NCBI GenBank assembly: GCA_024291935.2 | Contig: JAGTYA010000026.1 | Coordinates: 4,761,501 to 4,825,500 of the forward strand | Length of the DNA stretch: 64,000 bases | Source of the DNA: Okapia johnstoni | Lineage: Eukaryota; Chordata; Mammalia; Artiodactyla; Giraffidae | Direction of reading: 5' to 3' | In this document: piece after piece, positions 1-10,578 of the stretch | Layout: each line of letters opens with the position of its first letter | How positions within the stretch are numbered: position 1 is the first letter of the stretch | Translations under genes and position numbers: made by a program | Notes under the pieces: model-generated | The model's database searches: none | What the model was told of the DNA's origin: nothing | Seen by the model: the letters and a program-made list of their open reading frames with translations, nothing else

Positions 1-692
1 TCCCAATTATTCATCCAAAGTGGGGAAATGCCTTATTTTTATTAAAATAACTTTTAGTTTTATGGATTCAGGTTGAATGTATGCACAATGCTTGATGGTA
101 AATATTCTTCCTGAAAACGTGTGCATCTAAATATACCCGTATGGTAGGCTGGCCACTCACAAACGTCACAGTTGTACACCACCCCTAAGCGGTCTTCCAC
201 CTAAACACAAGATGTCTGTTCACTGGGAATTGCCCAGAAACAAGGGCAAAAGCTATACAAAGAAACCAAACACACAGGATGCATAACCCTTCATATCAGG
301 TCTGGTCAGGCGACCCCTCAACAGCTGCCAAGATAGAGTGAATCCTAAGAAGAGCTTCTAATTAAAGATGGATCAAATGTGTTTGCACTTAAGACTCTCT
401 TCCCTCAAAGACCATGGAGGCAGTGACTGTAGTTATGATATCGCTGTCCCATCTCACAACCCTACACAGAAATAGCTCTTATTTATTAACACATTCTTAC
501 CCTGTAGGTCTCCAATGGGCATCATGAGGGGCTGAGATCAGATGAGCAGGTTCTCCTGCCTTCTCGCCCGCCCACAGGTTATTTTCCGGGGACCCAACCC
601 CCACATGAGGAACACTTACCAAAGAGTGATAAGGGTAACGTATCACAGAGCATCAACAAGAAAAGAGAACAAGAACAGAGATGCAAACATAC
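1..692 (-). other. PPP6R3: PPP6R3 intron (partial), downstream of the 693-805 exon
   Basis: Begins with the donor GTATGT at 692. No further exon or clear repeat is seen; the sequence is mixed, moderately A-rich intron. Confidence 0.8.
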
Positions 693-805
693 TTCTCTAG
701 AGTGGCAAGCAGGGGGTCTGGCTCTGCACTGCTCTGGACCTGTAACATCTGGTCTCTGCTCAGGCGGACAATCTCACAAAGTGACTGTGCTGCATTTGAG
801 TGCCG
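693..805 (-). CDS. PPP6R3: PPP6R3 coding exon 5 (residues 207-243 and two bases of 244)
   Basis: This 113-nt exon encodes [20 protein letters not shown] then [17 protein letters not shown], ending with AA of a split codon (Lys expected). Acceptor CTCTAG|CGG, donor AA|GTATGT at 692. The [12 protein letters not shown] block is family-typical. The following LQVQSSAE segment differs at several positions from the human LQIQNSTE I recall, so it is the most diverged part of the coding sequence in the window. The next exon (expected to continue QEIIEQLL) is not found in 1-692 and must lie further downstream of the transcript. Confidence 0.94.
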
Positions 806-2794
806 CTAGAGGAAAAGAAGCACAGTGTCAACTACAGGACACACCAGAAGTCAAACTTACAATAAAGAGTTAGTGAAGAAACTGCTTAAGAAGTAAGCAA
901 ATTATCACTGGCCACAAGCTACAGTAAATAAGAAATGACGTATGTAAAGTATTGAGTATTTTACCCTCCTGGGCTGATGAGCTTTGTTAACAACACTGCA
1001 AACAAAATACAGCTGCTGTGTGTAGAGAAATGTGATTAAAGTTCTGGCAAGGAAAATTTCTACAATTAAACTTGAAAAATGTATGCCCTCAATTTATATA
1101 CATTTAGCAGCAAAGAAAGATGAACCCACTTCCTTGACTTAAAAAAAATAAATAAATGCAGCTTTCTGGAATACACTAGTGAGTAAGAAACACTACACCT
1201 TCTTCCCATGCTTAGCGTGCGACCCTACAGGACACTCTGAGATGTTGGCACCAGGCATGTGGCACTGAGCACCGCCTGCCCAGGGAGAGCAAAACAACAG
1301 GACTCTAGCGCAGATGACAACACGCACCAGGATGTCAAAACCCACTGTTTGGAATCAGGCGTCAGAAACTTCCTTAATAAACATAAACTGGTCAGTACAG
1401 TGCAGCACGCAGCTTATCACTTAATACACAACAGAAATATCAACAGGACTGTCCACAAAAACAAAACAAGCTTTCCTGCAAGTCAAGTAGAGAAGGTGCT
1501 GATGCCTCCAACACTTTGTCCTTTGCAAAAGGACTTGCTCCAGAGTTGGGCCTCTCCTTCGCCAGCCCTTCAGACGGCGACCGTGTCCAGTTGAGCAAAA
1601 GCCTAGTGAGAAGCAAGCTGCATCCCCACCCCGGGAACAGGCCAGGCCCACCCCTGCCCTCCCTTACAGCGCATGGGAAATGTGCTCTCAAAACCATCGA
1701 TCCTCCACCTCCCCTCCCCCAGCCACAGCAGGAGGGCCGAGGCCCCTCCAAAGCTGTGGCACCCAAGACTGGTCCACACGGGAGTGTCCTAAGTGTCAGC
1801 GGGACAACAAGTGAGCTGTCGGAGGAGAGCTACAGCCCCATTTGTGGCCAGCTCTTTGCTTTTTTTTTTCTGAAGGGGACAGTGGGATGGAGAACCTGCT
1901 TTTGATGAACTCCAGGCACCAAACGGTTTTGAACGGACCGGAGTAGAAGGGAAGCCCCCTTCGTACGGGCGAACACCCTCCAGCCACATGCTTCTTCCCC
2001 AGCACTGTTCTTCTACAGCGTTCCCTCTCCAACTGACCCACAAGCTAGAGCATCGGAGGAGGGCACCGTGCGCATGGCACACCCAGCATGTTCTCTGAAC
2101 CAGCTCCTCTGCAGATACTACACTGAACCACGTGGAACCATCACTTCTCTAGGCAGAGATGGCCACATGCTGGCCACTCCACAGGGCTCAGAGCAGCAGC
2201 AAGAAGCTGGGTGACTGTCTCCACTACAGAGGCACACCTGCTGGTGACTCCACCCACCACCACCACTCCCCTCCCCCGCCAGAGCTCCCAGAGCAGCTTC
2301 CACACGACCACCCAGTTCAACCTTCAGCACCCAGGACAAAGGCCAAACCGGTCAGGGCACAAATGCCTGAGTCCCCAAGAGCCCAGCACTCTGGGACCCA
2401 CTGGGGACCCGGAGCTGCTCTGTGTCTGGAGGCTTTCGCCAGGATGGAACACACAAGCGCAGACAGATGTGGCCACATCCTCTGGGCTAAAGATGGGGAT
2501 AAAAGACAAAAGTGTGGAGGAGGTTTGTGACGAAGGCGAGCAGATGCAGCCCCCGCTCTAAAGATGCGGAACGAGACCCAGGGCTTACCATTCACATTTA
2601 GGAAACTGGGTATCAGCAAAACACCACGTTTTTAAAAGCCTTTGGTGTTTAGAAAACTGTCACCCTGAAGCATGCCAGGTGATTACTAGTACCTGTCCTC
2701 TACATTCACATCTATAAAATGAAGCTCTGTGCCCAAATGAACATGGCTCTTTTTCAAACAAAAATCAAGTTCGGAGTCACAAAAGAGAACTTAC
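806..2794 (-). other. PPP6R3: PPP6R3 intron between residues 206 and 207
   Basis: A 1989-nt intron. The middle (about 1250-2560) is relatively GC-rich with several overlapping open frames on both strands, none with a recognisable domain or splice support. No interspersed repeat recognised. Confidence 0.85.
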
Positions 2795-2860
2795 ATCTTC
2801 TTCTTGCGATGGATGAACTATTTCCACAAGCCTCTGGATAATTTTCTCCTCATTTAACCA
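2795..2860 (-). CDS. PPP6R3: PPP6R3 coding exon 4 (residues 185-206)
   Basis: A short 66-nt exon (22 codons) encoding [22 protein letters not shown], which matches the SAPS-domain block WLNEEK.IQRLVE shared by PPP6R2 and PPP6R3. The acceptor is TTTTACAG|TGG and the donor GAT|GTAAGT, close to consensus. It is phase 0 at both ends. It is too small to appear as a separate open frame and was found by reading the expected next block of the protein on the minus strand. Confidence 0.95.
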
Positions 2861-5320
2861 CTGTAAAACACATTGTAGAAGGAATATAGCAATGAGTGGC
2901 TCCTGTCCAAGCCCCGATGAAGATTAACATACTTGGAAATATCCATCATATTTTAAGTAGAATGTTACAGGTTTTCTCTGAACTTTGAACACTACAGGAA
3001 ATTAAAAGTCCCGCAAGGAAAATGCCAGTGAATATATTAACAGTAGCTACAGTACCAACTACTCCCCATATCACAAAACCACATCCCCAAATTCTACACA
3101 TCAGCTTAGTGATGTTAGTTCTCTTGACACTGAGTACTAAAAAAGTCTGTACTTTGGTTATGAAGTGGAAGGGGAGATGGAATTTATACACTTTCTATAA
3201 GAGTGTTCATTTTAAGGGAGCTTCAGAAAGGCTGAGAAAAACAGTATGTAGTATCAAGCCTCCGGTTCAAAACACACGATGAACTTTTAGCTTCCAAAAC
3301 AAAAACCACCACAGGAAACGTGGGGGCTGCGGGGCGCCACAGAACGTTTATCTGCCTGGTCACATGTTAGCAAGGAGCTGTTATCATGACTAGGACATTC
3401 TTCTTCAACTATCTATGAACTATTGCCATGAATGAAAATATGAAAGGAGTAAGAATAAGTGAAAAGGCAGCTAGTGTAATATTAATTCCACAAGGAAGAG
3501 AAACACCAAGTAAATAAAGGCAATCCCTGCCTAGAACAGATGGATGGACACACACACAGAGTCCCAAAGGCTTGCCGGGGGGGGGGGGGGGGGGGAGATC
3601 AAACACAATGTGCTAAAGGCTGCAGAGAAATTCTTAGGTTGTCTTCAAGCTCCTCAAGAAGAATATGCCAAAGGAAAATGCAAACAAAAGATCTCAGGAG
3701 ACCACCAGGAAGGCAGGGGCCCATCTTATTTTAAGATGTCTTAAAATGTGCACATGAAGCCCCTCCGGGGTCTTGTTCACACACAGATTCCGACCCAGCA
3801 GGGCAGGGGTGAGATCTAGGTGATGTTTGGGACCACACTCTGAGTAGCCACATCCTCAAACGGGACGCAAACACCTCTACAGAGAAGATGGGGCTAAGGG
3901 GCCCGACCACCCAGATAGAAAGCAGGAAACTTTGTGGGCAGTGAACAAATTGATCCCCTCCACCCACCTCCACAGCTACTAACAAGCACCCACGGTCCAA
4001 GCCCACAGCTGGCCCCCAGATCAAAGCCAGACATTCAGGAGTTCTAACTACCCTTCCCTCGAACTCAGCCTTTATTAACCACCTACCACTACATCCCTTG
4101 AGAGGCACACCTACTCCCTTGGAAGCGAGCCCTAAAATTCAACCCAGAAGTGACCAAAGGAACTCTAAGAAACCATAATGAATAACCTACCCCAGTAATA
4201 ACACAGATATAAAGGCGACCACCCTCTTAGCCATAACTGCCTTCTCTGGAATCCCCAATCTCTACCGAGAAAACACTCGCATCCACAAATACACACCTAA
4301 ACGTGACCAAAGCCCCAGTTTAGGGCCCTTTCCCGGGATATTCACTAGGTCCTCTCAGCTGACATACTCACATGACCATGGCTCTCAGGAAGACTTCTGC
4401 CTGGTTCTACAGACCCGGCCCTGACACCATCCCAACACTCCACTCCACACCACACCACACCCCCCATACACACCTGTCATGCCTGCCCACCTCAGCAGAC
4501 TATGTCCCTCTCCCCGGGACACCTCCTGGCAGATCCTACTAACTCTCCTCTGGGCCTTCCCAGGTCTTTAGCATTTTCAATAAAACTCATTTCCAAAGTT
4601 TTAGGTTTGAGGTTGAGTATTAAAGATGGGATGGTCTGGGGAATGGTTCTGGAAGAAGGCAGTGAAGGGGACAAAAGAAGAAGAGACAGAAGAGGCAGAG
4701 CTGAGAGCCTGCGAGAAACCTCACCTTCAAATCATTCATACCTTCCTCTTCCCACCCAAGACAGCCCTCCAGAGCCATATGGCCTGGAATAACCACCTCC
4801 CCCAAATCTGAAATACGTGCCCCTTTGGAGGTAAACTCCATTCTCCTCCTATCCCGTGCTCCTAGGCATCCATGAGAAGAAGGTTACTTCCGAAGCCAGA
4901 TTCCCTGGAAATACCACACCTCTTCCTTTTGACTTTTAGAGACATCCCTGCAGGTAAGACAGAGGCGACTCCTCACAGCCTGCTCAAACAAGACTCAGAG
5001 CTCCCAACCTTCTCATTTCTGCTCTTCCCACCAGACCAGCTAAGACAAATCCTCAATCCAGTCTACCTTCCCACTCCGCTGAAGAGCAAGCCAGCAAAGG
5101 AAAAGAACAAGAAGACAGCCTGTGTCTCTCGGGACGTGCACATGGGGAACCCTAACCCTGAAAAAAATCTGGATCTCTTCCTGTGGTAGAGCCCTCCTCC
5201 TGCCCCCTCACCCCAGTTTCCCAGACCCTTACTACCTGGAATCCTGGAATCCCACCCAGACTGCGCAGCCCCGGGGCTGGAGCACCCCACCACGCCCGCC
5301 CACGATGCCTGACTACTCAC
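2861..5320 (-). other. PPP6R3: PPP6R3 intron between residues 184 and 185
   Basis: A 2460-nt intron. It contains a 19-base poly-G run (listed separately) and a C-rich tract at about 4200-4500 on the plus strand. No interspersed repeat is recognised with confidence. Confidence 0.85.
3577..3595 (+). repeat. Poly-G run (19 G)
   Basis: Uninterrupted run of 19 guanines on the plus strand, so poly-C in the PPP6R3 transcript. It follows a short CA-rich stretch. Confidence 0.95.
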
Positions 5321-5458
5321 ATTCAGCACCTCCTGCCTGGGCTGCGGGGGCTCGATGCACGTCAGGAGCCTGAGCAGCAAGTCCATGATGGCCGACGTTC
5401 CTATGTGCTTTATAATAAGGTCCACAAAGTCACGTTTCTTCTTCAGGAAATCCACAAT
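5321..5458 (-). CDS. PPP6R3: PPP6R3 coding exon 3 (residues 139-184)
   Basis: This 138-nt exon, exactly 46 codons, encodes [20 protein letters not shown] then [26 protein letters not shown]. Acceptor CCTCTAG|ATT and donor AAT|GTGAGT are both strong. It continues the SAPS domain; the [15 protein letters not shown] block is a hallmark of the family. Arg in KKKRDF replaces the His I recall in human. Because it is phase 0 at both ends, skipping it would keep the frame while removing part of the PP6-binding scaffold; nothing here shows that such skipping occurs. Confidence 0.96.
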
Positions 5459-6265
5459 CTAGAGGAGAACAGCCACAACTGAAAGACACGACCCTGGGGA
5501 ACTGTCAACTTTAGGACACTTTCAGTCCTGATCCCTCTGGCTGCCCCCTCCAAAGTCCCATCACCACTTTAAGTTAAGGCAAGTCAAAGGCTGAACTAGC
5601 TGTAAGATGTCAAACTGGAAAGCCTTCTGATTGTTACAGAACTGAAAAACCTCTTAAAAAAAAAATCTCCTAAATTACCACTTGTTCCCTGATACAAACA
5701 CACCATAACAGAATCTTTCATTTCTGCTCATTTTCATTATTAATTTTGAAAGAATGAGGATCAAACATTTAACACTCCATAAAAGGCAAGAGAATATACC
5801 ACTTAACAGTTTATAGACATAAAGCAAGTCCATTAGGCTTTACACGAAAATGCAGACTAAACATCCAAAGTCCTAACTGTACTCTAGCAAGTAAGAAAAA
5901 CATTCAAAACAGATTTCTGCATCAAAGTGGCTGACTCACATGCTATAGAAAATCACAGCTGCATTTTATTTCAGCCATTCACCTAATCAGATTAACACCA
6001 GGAGGGTGTGCGGACGAGGCTGACCATTAACCGGAGGGGATAAGAAAACATTAATGAAGTCAGGGCTGCCACCTGGGTCTCTCCTGCACAGGAAGAAAGC
6101 TGCTCTGCCTTTGACACCCCTGTGTACCTTCTGGCTTTTGTCTGTGTGCAGGAATCATCTGTTCAAAAGTCCCAGAAGCAGCATAGCCAGAGAGGCAGCT
6201 GCCATGACATATCGCCCTGACGTCTCCAGAAGCCTGTGAGGTGGGGCTGCTCAATTCAAATGTTC

Positions 6266-6370
6266 TAGGTGAGGAAACTGAGGCTCAGACCAGTCAAGGA
6301 TTTTGCTAGAAGCTAAAAAGTGGTTGCTCTGAGATTTAAATCCAACAGAGCCACAAGCTCATCACCCCAC
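6266..6370 (-). repeat. MIR SINE fragment
   Basis: The plus strand reads GAGGAAACTGAGGCTCAGA, the reverse complement of the MIR core, followed by a degraded continuation. Old mammal-wide tRNA-derived SINE. Confidence 0.75.
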
Positions 6371-7712
6371 ACGACAGCTAGAAGCCAGGGGTGAACTAAA
6401 ACTGCTTCACACCATCAGGTGGAAATGCAGAATTAACCATCATACACTGCTTCTCTAAACAGTGAGATTAAAGGCTGTAACATAAACCTTCAGTAAGTTA
6501 TACATAATCAATCCACTCACAACTGAGTCACATAGTAGTTTTTAAAAGCACAGTGGAGGAGAGGGGAAGAAAAGGTCACATGTGGCCAAAACACAGCATT
6601 CAGTGGCCGAAGCGCCGACTCCGGAGCCCGTAGGCAGGGCCGAGGAGGCGCAGCACGGACGGCGAGGTGGGCTGTCTGGGGGACGGCACCGGCGGGGCTC
6701 ACCCGCCAGCACTCAGGGTGCCCTTCACAGAAGGTCCTGCTGCTCTGCGAGGTAATCCTGAGAAGTGTCTATACTGGTTAAGTCAGACTGAGTCTGAATT
6801 CAGTTGCACATACCCTTACTAACATATCAAGGGATGGGAAACCTTTATTTACACTCATAATTCTCAAAAGGAGAGGAAGGGGCCAGCGTGGGCTTCTCCT
6901 GTAGCTGAAAGAGCAAGGACTCTGGGATCCTCTCGTGGCTGAGGGCTGGACTGAGAAGCACAACCAGCAGAGCGGGCCTGCTCTCAGCGTTCTGCACACA
7001 GGGAACGCATCTGGCCTTGAAGACAAAGCAAATACGCAGAAGCCCAGAGGGCTCTAAGTGTGTCCTCACTCTGTACTAAAGATACACAGAACACCAGGCC
7101 CCACAAACCTGGGCTCCTGGGCACAGAGGGAGGAGAAAGGCATGAGGAGATGTGAGACTGGTCTCCATCGCAACCACAGCCACTCGGAACTGACCAGTAC
7201 CCAGACTGATGGGGTGACCTGAACTCTCCTGGAACAGTAAACAGTCCTGTCATTTCTCATCAAAAGGCAGGAGGAGGAGGGACGAGCTGTCCTGGAGTGA
7301 CCGTGATTCGGGGATTACTATCTAAGAAACAAGAACCTCAGTTCCAACACACTGAGAAAGGCAATCCTGCTCAACTAAGAACACGAAAGCACAACCTCGT
7401 CTGTCTAAAATAAGACCTGTATGCACTTGGCCTTGGCACAGGGCAGGCATACTGGGCTGAAAATAGTTTCAGCCCCTCCAGGTCTGCTGATAGCAAGGAC
7501 GGGTCACGGAGCCTGCCTTCCACCATGAAGGATGCCAGGCCCAACTGCTGTGACCCTTGCACCCTTGTCATCACACCCCCAACCGCCTGCACCCTGCAGA
7601 CTCTTAGTTTGTTCCTGGGCATCTGAGGCTCCTGCTGCTCCCTGGGGCCTGTTTCTGTAAGTGAATCCTAATCTCCTCGTAAGCAGATCCTTTTCCACAC
7701 CAGTACCCACCA

Positions 7713-7902
7713 GAGCTGTGATTCTCACATTTTAGCATGCATCCCAGTCATCTGGGAAGCTTCTTATACCCCAGACTGCAGGCCCCACCCCAGGGCATCT
7801 GACTCAGCAGGTCTGGAATGGAGCTCGAGAACCTGCATTTCCGACAAATTCTCGTTTGGTTATTCATGCTGCTGAACCAGAGACCACACTTTCGAGAACA
7901 AC
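7713..7902 (+). mobile_element. MER5A-like hAT-Charlie MITE
   Basis: The ends match the MER5 pattern: GTGATTCTCACATTTTAGCA at the left and ACCACACTTTCGAGAAC at the right. Between them lies the typical GGCCCCACCCCAG...TCTGACTCAGCAGGTCTGG core. A non-autonomous DNA transposon of early mammalian age. Confidence 0.82.
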
Positions 7903-8651
7903 CACACACAGCAGACACCTAGAAAATACAAGTTTCCAGGTACAGGTGAACTGAGACCAAAGCACAGGAGATGGGAGGTGGGGACGTGGAGGGACACGGA
8001 GAACAAGGAGGAGGGAGAGGAGGACAGTGGAAGGAGGTTCCTGCCGAATTCCTGTCAAGCTCTGCCGGACAGGAGGAGCAAAGCTCCCTGTGTGTGTCCA
8101 CAGCAGTCACTACCCAGAGGTCTCAAGTTTTTGGGTGGAAGCAAAATAGAAGAAAAAAAAAAAAAAAAAAATCACCGTTTGTATAAACTAATCATCAATC
8201 ACGTTTATGGGAAAGCTTTCTGACTTAAGCTTCACTTGTGATCTTCATCAGGGAAAAGAATAAATAAACGAACTGTTCCTTTATCACAGAGTCACCAGGA
8301 CACCACCCATACACCCTGCCACTGTGTGTGCACCCTCCTCACGCGACCCTCACAAACCCACCCCAACATGCTCTTGCTTCCAACCACCTGTCAGAAAAGG
8401 AAGCCAAAGGACACTGAAAAACGGAGATACGAGGCGCTTGGGAAAGAAGAGGTCAAATTAGAATGTATTCGTTAAGGAGTTAAGTCAGTGGTAAGTCAGC
8501 AAGCATTTAGGATATTTAAGGTGTAAAATCTATGCTTTTACAGAACGTGAGACATAAGGCACACTCAGAACACTGAAGGGACAAAATCACCGAGTATCAC
8601 CTCAGGGGATGCTCAGCCCTAATACTTACCTTTTTGGAAAACAGTATTTAC

Positions 8652-8838
8652 CTGTTCTGGTTTTCTGCTGATAAGAATACTTAGCACCTTGCTGAAGAAA
8701 CTGGCAAGTAGTGGGTTCAAGGGGGAATCGTTTAGGAGGAAGCTATACAATTTCATTAGCAAGGATTCATCTTCTCCCAGTCTATCGTTCATTTGGGAGA
8801 CATCAGAAGTGAGCAACTCACAAGATATATTTGGATAC
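8652..8838 (-). CDS. PPP6R3: PPP6R3 coding exon 2 (residues 76-138)
   Basis: This 187-nt exon supplies the last base of codon 76 and then [20 protein letters not shown] through [20 protein letters not shown]. The acceptor is TTCTAG|G and the donor CAG|GTAAAT. It lies fully in the SAPS domain, whose helical repeats hold the PP6 catalytic subunit. The segment [14 protein letters not shown] is strongly conserved among the PPP6R paralogues. Met replaces the Ile I recall in human PPP6R3 in the DVSQ(I/M)NDRL segment, a conservative change. Phase and lengths fit: 227 + 187 nt gives 138 whole codons, so the next exon starts in phase 0. Confidence 0.96.
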
Positions 8839-10179
8839 CTAGAAGAACAGGATACTCACGTCATCATCTGTATGAACAGTTTACTTACATAAATCAGAAC
8901 ACAGATCAGAAAGGCTTCCTAAAACTGTGAAATTTTTTTTAAAAAATCTTCTGGGAATGAGAAAATAATTTCAATCCATTCTGCCAATTTAAACTAGAGT
9001 GAATTTTCTTCTGTGTCTAAAAACCAATACATTTTCCCCAACAAAACCAGAGCACAGCTGGGACTCTGGAGGCAAGGGTGGAGGTCCCTTCAGAGGGGCC
9101 AAGACGAAGCCGTGGGCCGCAGCCCTCAGTGGCCCGCTCTGGTGCGGAAAGCAGCACAGCTCGTAGGACCACAGCGGGGGACGCCGGCTTCCAGGAAACT
9201 GCACTGCACACAGCACCTTGTGACTACGCGAGACACATTTAGGTTCCTGGACAGGCGGCCCGTATTCTCAGAAGGGTTGTCTATGGTATTAGAAAGCTGG
9301 GAGTGTCAAGTGTTCAGTCCACATTACGTGGTAAGAGAATAAACGTTTTAATATACTCTAGCAGAGACAGGACACAGCCTGAATTCCCGGGTGGGAAAAC
9401 AGACTGTATATAGAAACTGAGCTCTCCACAGCAGCCTTCCAGTCTCCTGGGACCAGCCCACCTCGGATCTCACAGCCCTCCTCCACAGGCCCCCAGCCTG
9501 ACAACACCTGCACCCCTGTGGCAGGTCTGCCCTGAGCGCCAGGGCACTCTCTCTCTCTGAATAGGCGGCAGCAGATTCCTTTTCTCCACTTGCTTCTTTA
9601 ACCACAAATGACTTCTCATCTGTTCTCAGAGCAATCACGGAGACGCCTAGGCCCGCCCAGACTGCACTCTTCCGCACCCACCATTCACTTCTCTGCTCTT
9701 TACCCCTCCCCCTGGCGAGCAGGAGCAGCAGGGAGTGGCGAGCTCTGATGTTGACCAGGACAAGGAGGTGACAAAACAGCCTGAAATGGCTCTGTGATGA
9801 AAGAGAGGGGTAGAGGCTGCGGCCGGAACCCAGGTAGCATCCCTGAGACAAGGGGGCAGCTGCCTGTTGACTAGTGACTTGAGAAGCAACTGGCACCAGA
9901 CCAGAAGCTGCAGCACCTAGCGGGTGGAACATTGAACAGTTTACGAGTGTCCCCAAATGAGCTTTTCAGGGAGAAAAACATGGAAAAGACACACAACAGA
10001 ACTGGCAGGCGTGTGGGCACAAAGATCAATCACATCGCCAAATCACTGTCTTTGAGGCTATGGCTCAATCAAATCCAAGACTTTCCTCACTTCAATCTAC
10101 AGCACACATCAGCTCAGAGACACCACAACACAAAGTCACCAGTAGGCCGGAGGAGGAAGCAGCAGTGACCCATGTGGCC

Positions 10180-10291
10180 TCTGGAGTCAAACCGCCCAGG
10201 CTCAGAACCTGTCACCACCACTTACAAGCTGTATGACCTGACTTCACTGGACCTCAGTTTCCAAGGCTGCAATATGAAGACAACAATCCTT
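10180..10291 (+). repeat. MIR SINE fragment interrupted by BOV-A2
   Basis: Reads CTCTGGAGTCAAACCGCCC... CACTTACAAGCTGTATGACC ...CCTCAGTTTCC, the standard MIR order in plus orientation. The BOV-A2 at 10304 breaks off its 3' part. Confidence 0.82.
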
Positions 10292-10303
10292 ATCTCATAC
10301 AAG

Positions 10304-10578
10304 CTGCTGCTGCTGCTAAGTCGCTTCAGTCGTGTCCGACTCTGTGCGACCCCATAGACGGCAGCCCACCAGGCTCCGCTGTCCTCGGGATTCTCCAGGC
10401 AAGAATACTGGAGTGGGTTGCCATTTCCTTCTCCAGGGCATGAAAGAGAAAAGTGAAAGTGAAATCGCTCAGTCGTGTCCGACTCTTAGCGACCCCATGG
10501 ACTGTAGCCGATCAGGCTCCTCTGTCCATGGGATTTTCCAGGCAAGAGTGCTGGAGTGGGGGGCCATTGCCTTCTCCA
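10304..10578 (-). mobile_element. BOV-A2 SINE (dimeric) with target-site duplication
   Basis: The complement is a BOV-A2 dimer ending in the AGCAGCAG tail. The junction between the two BovA monomers is the GAAAGTGAAATCGCTCAGTC region near 10456. A perfect 12-bp duplication, ATCTCATACAAG, flanks it at 10292-10303 and 10579-10590, showing a genuine retrotransposition into the MIR. Confidence 0.95.

Larger units (their letters stand above)
5459..8651 (-). other. PPP6R3: PPP6R3 intron between residues 138 and 139
   Basis: A 3193-nt intron carrying one MIR remnant, one MER5A copy and a poly-A run at about 8154-8171. The rest appears to be unique intron sequence. Confidence 0.85.

Noticed and set aside
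9348..9956. 202-codon open frame on the minus strand, same strand as PPP6R3
   Set aside because: No recognisable domain, no splice sites that would join it to the gene, and low-complexity Ser/Leu/Arg-rich content typical of chance frames in GC-rich intron.
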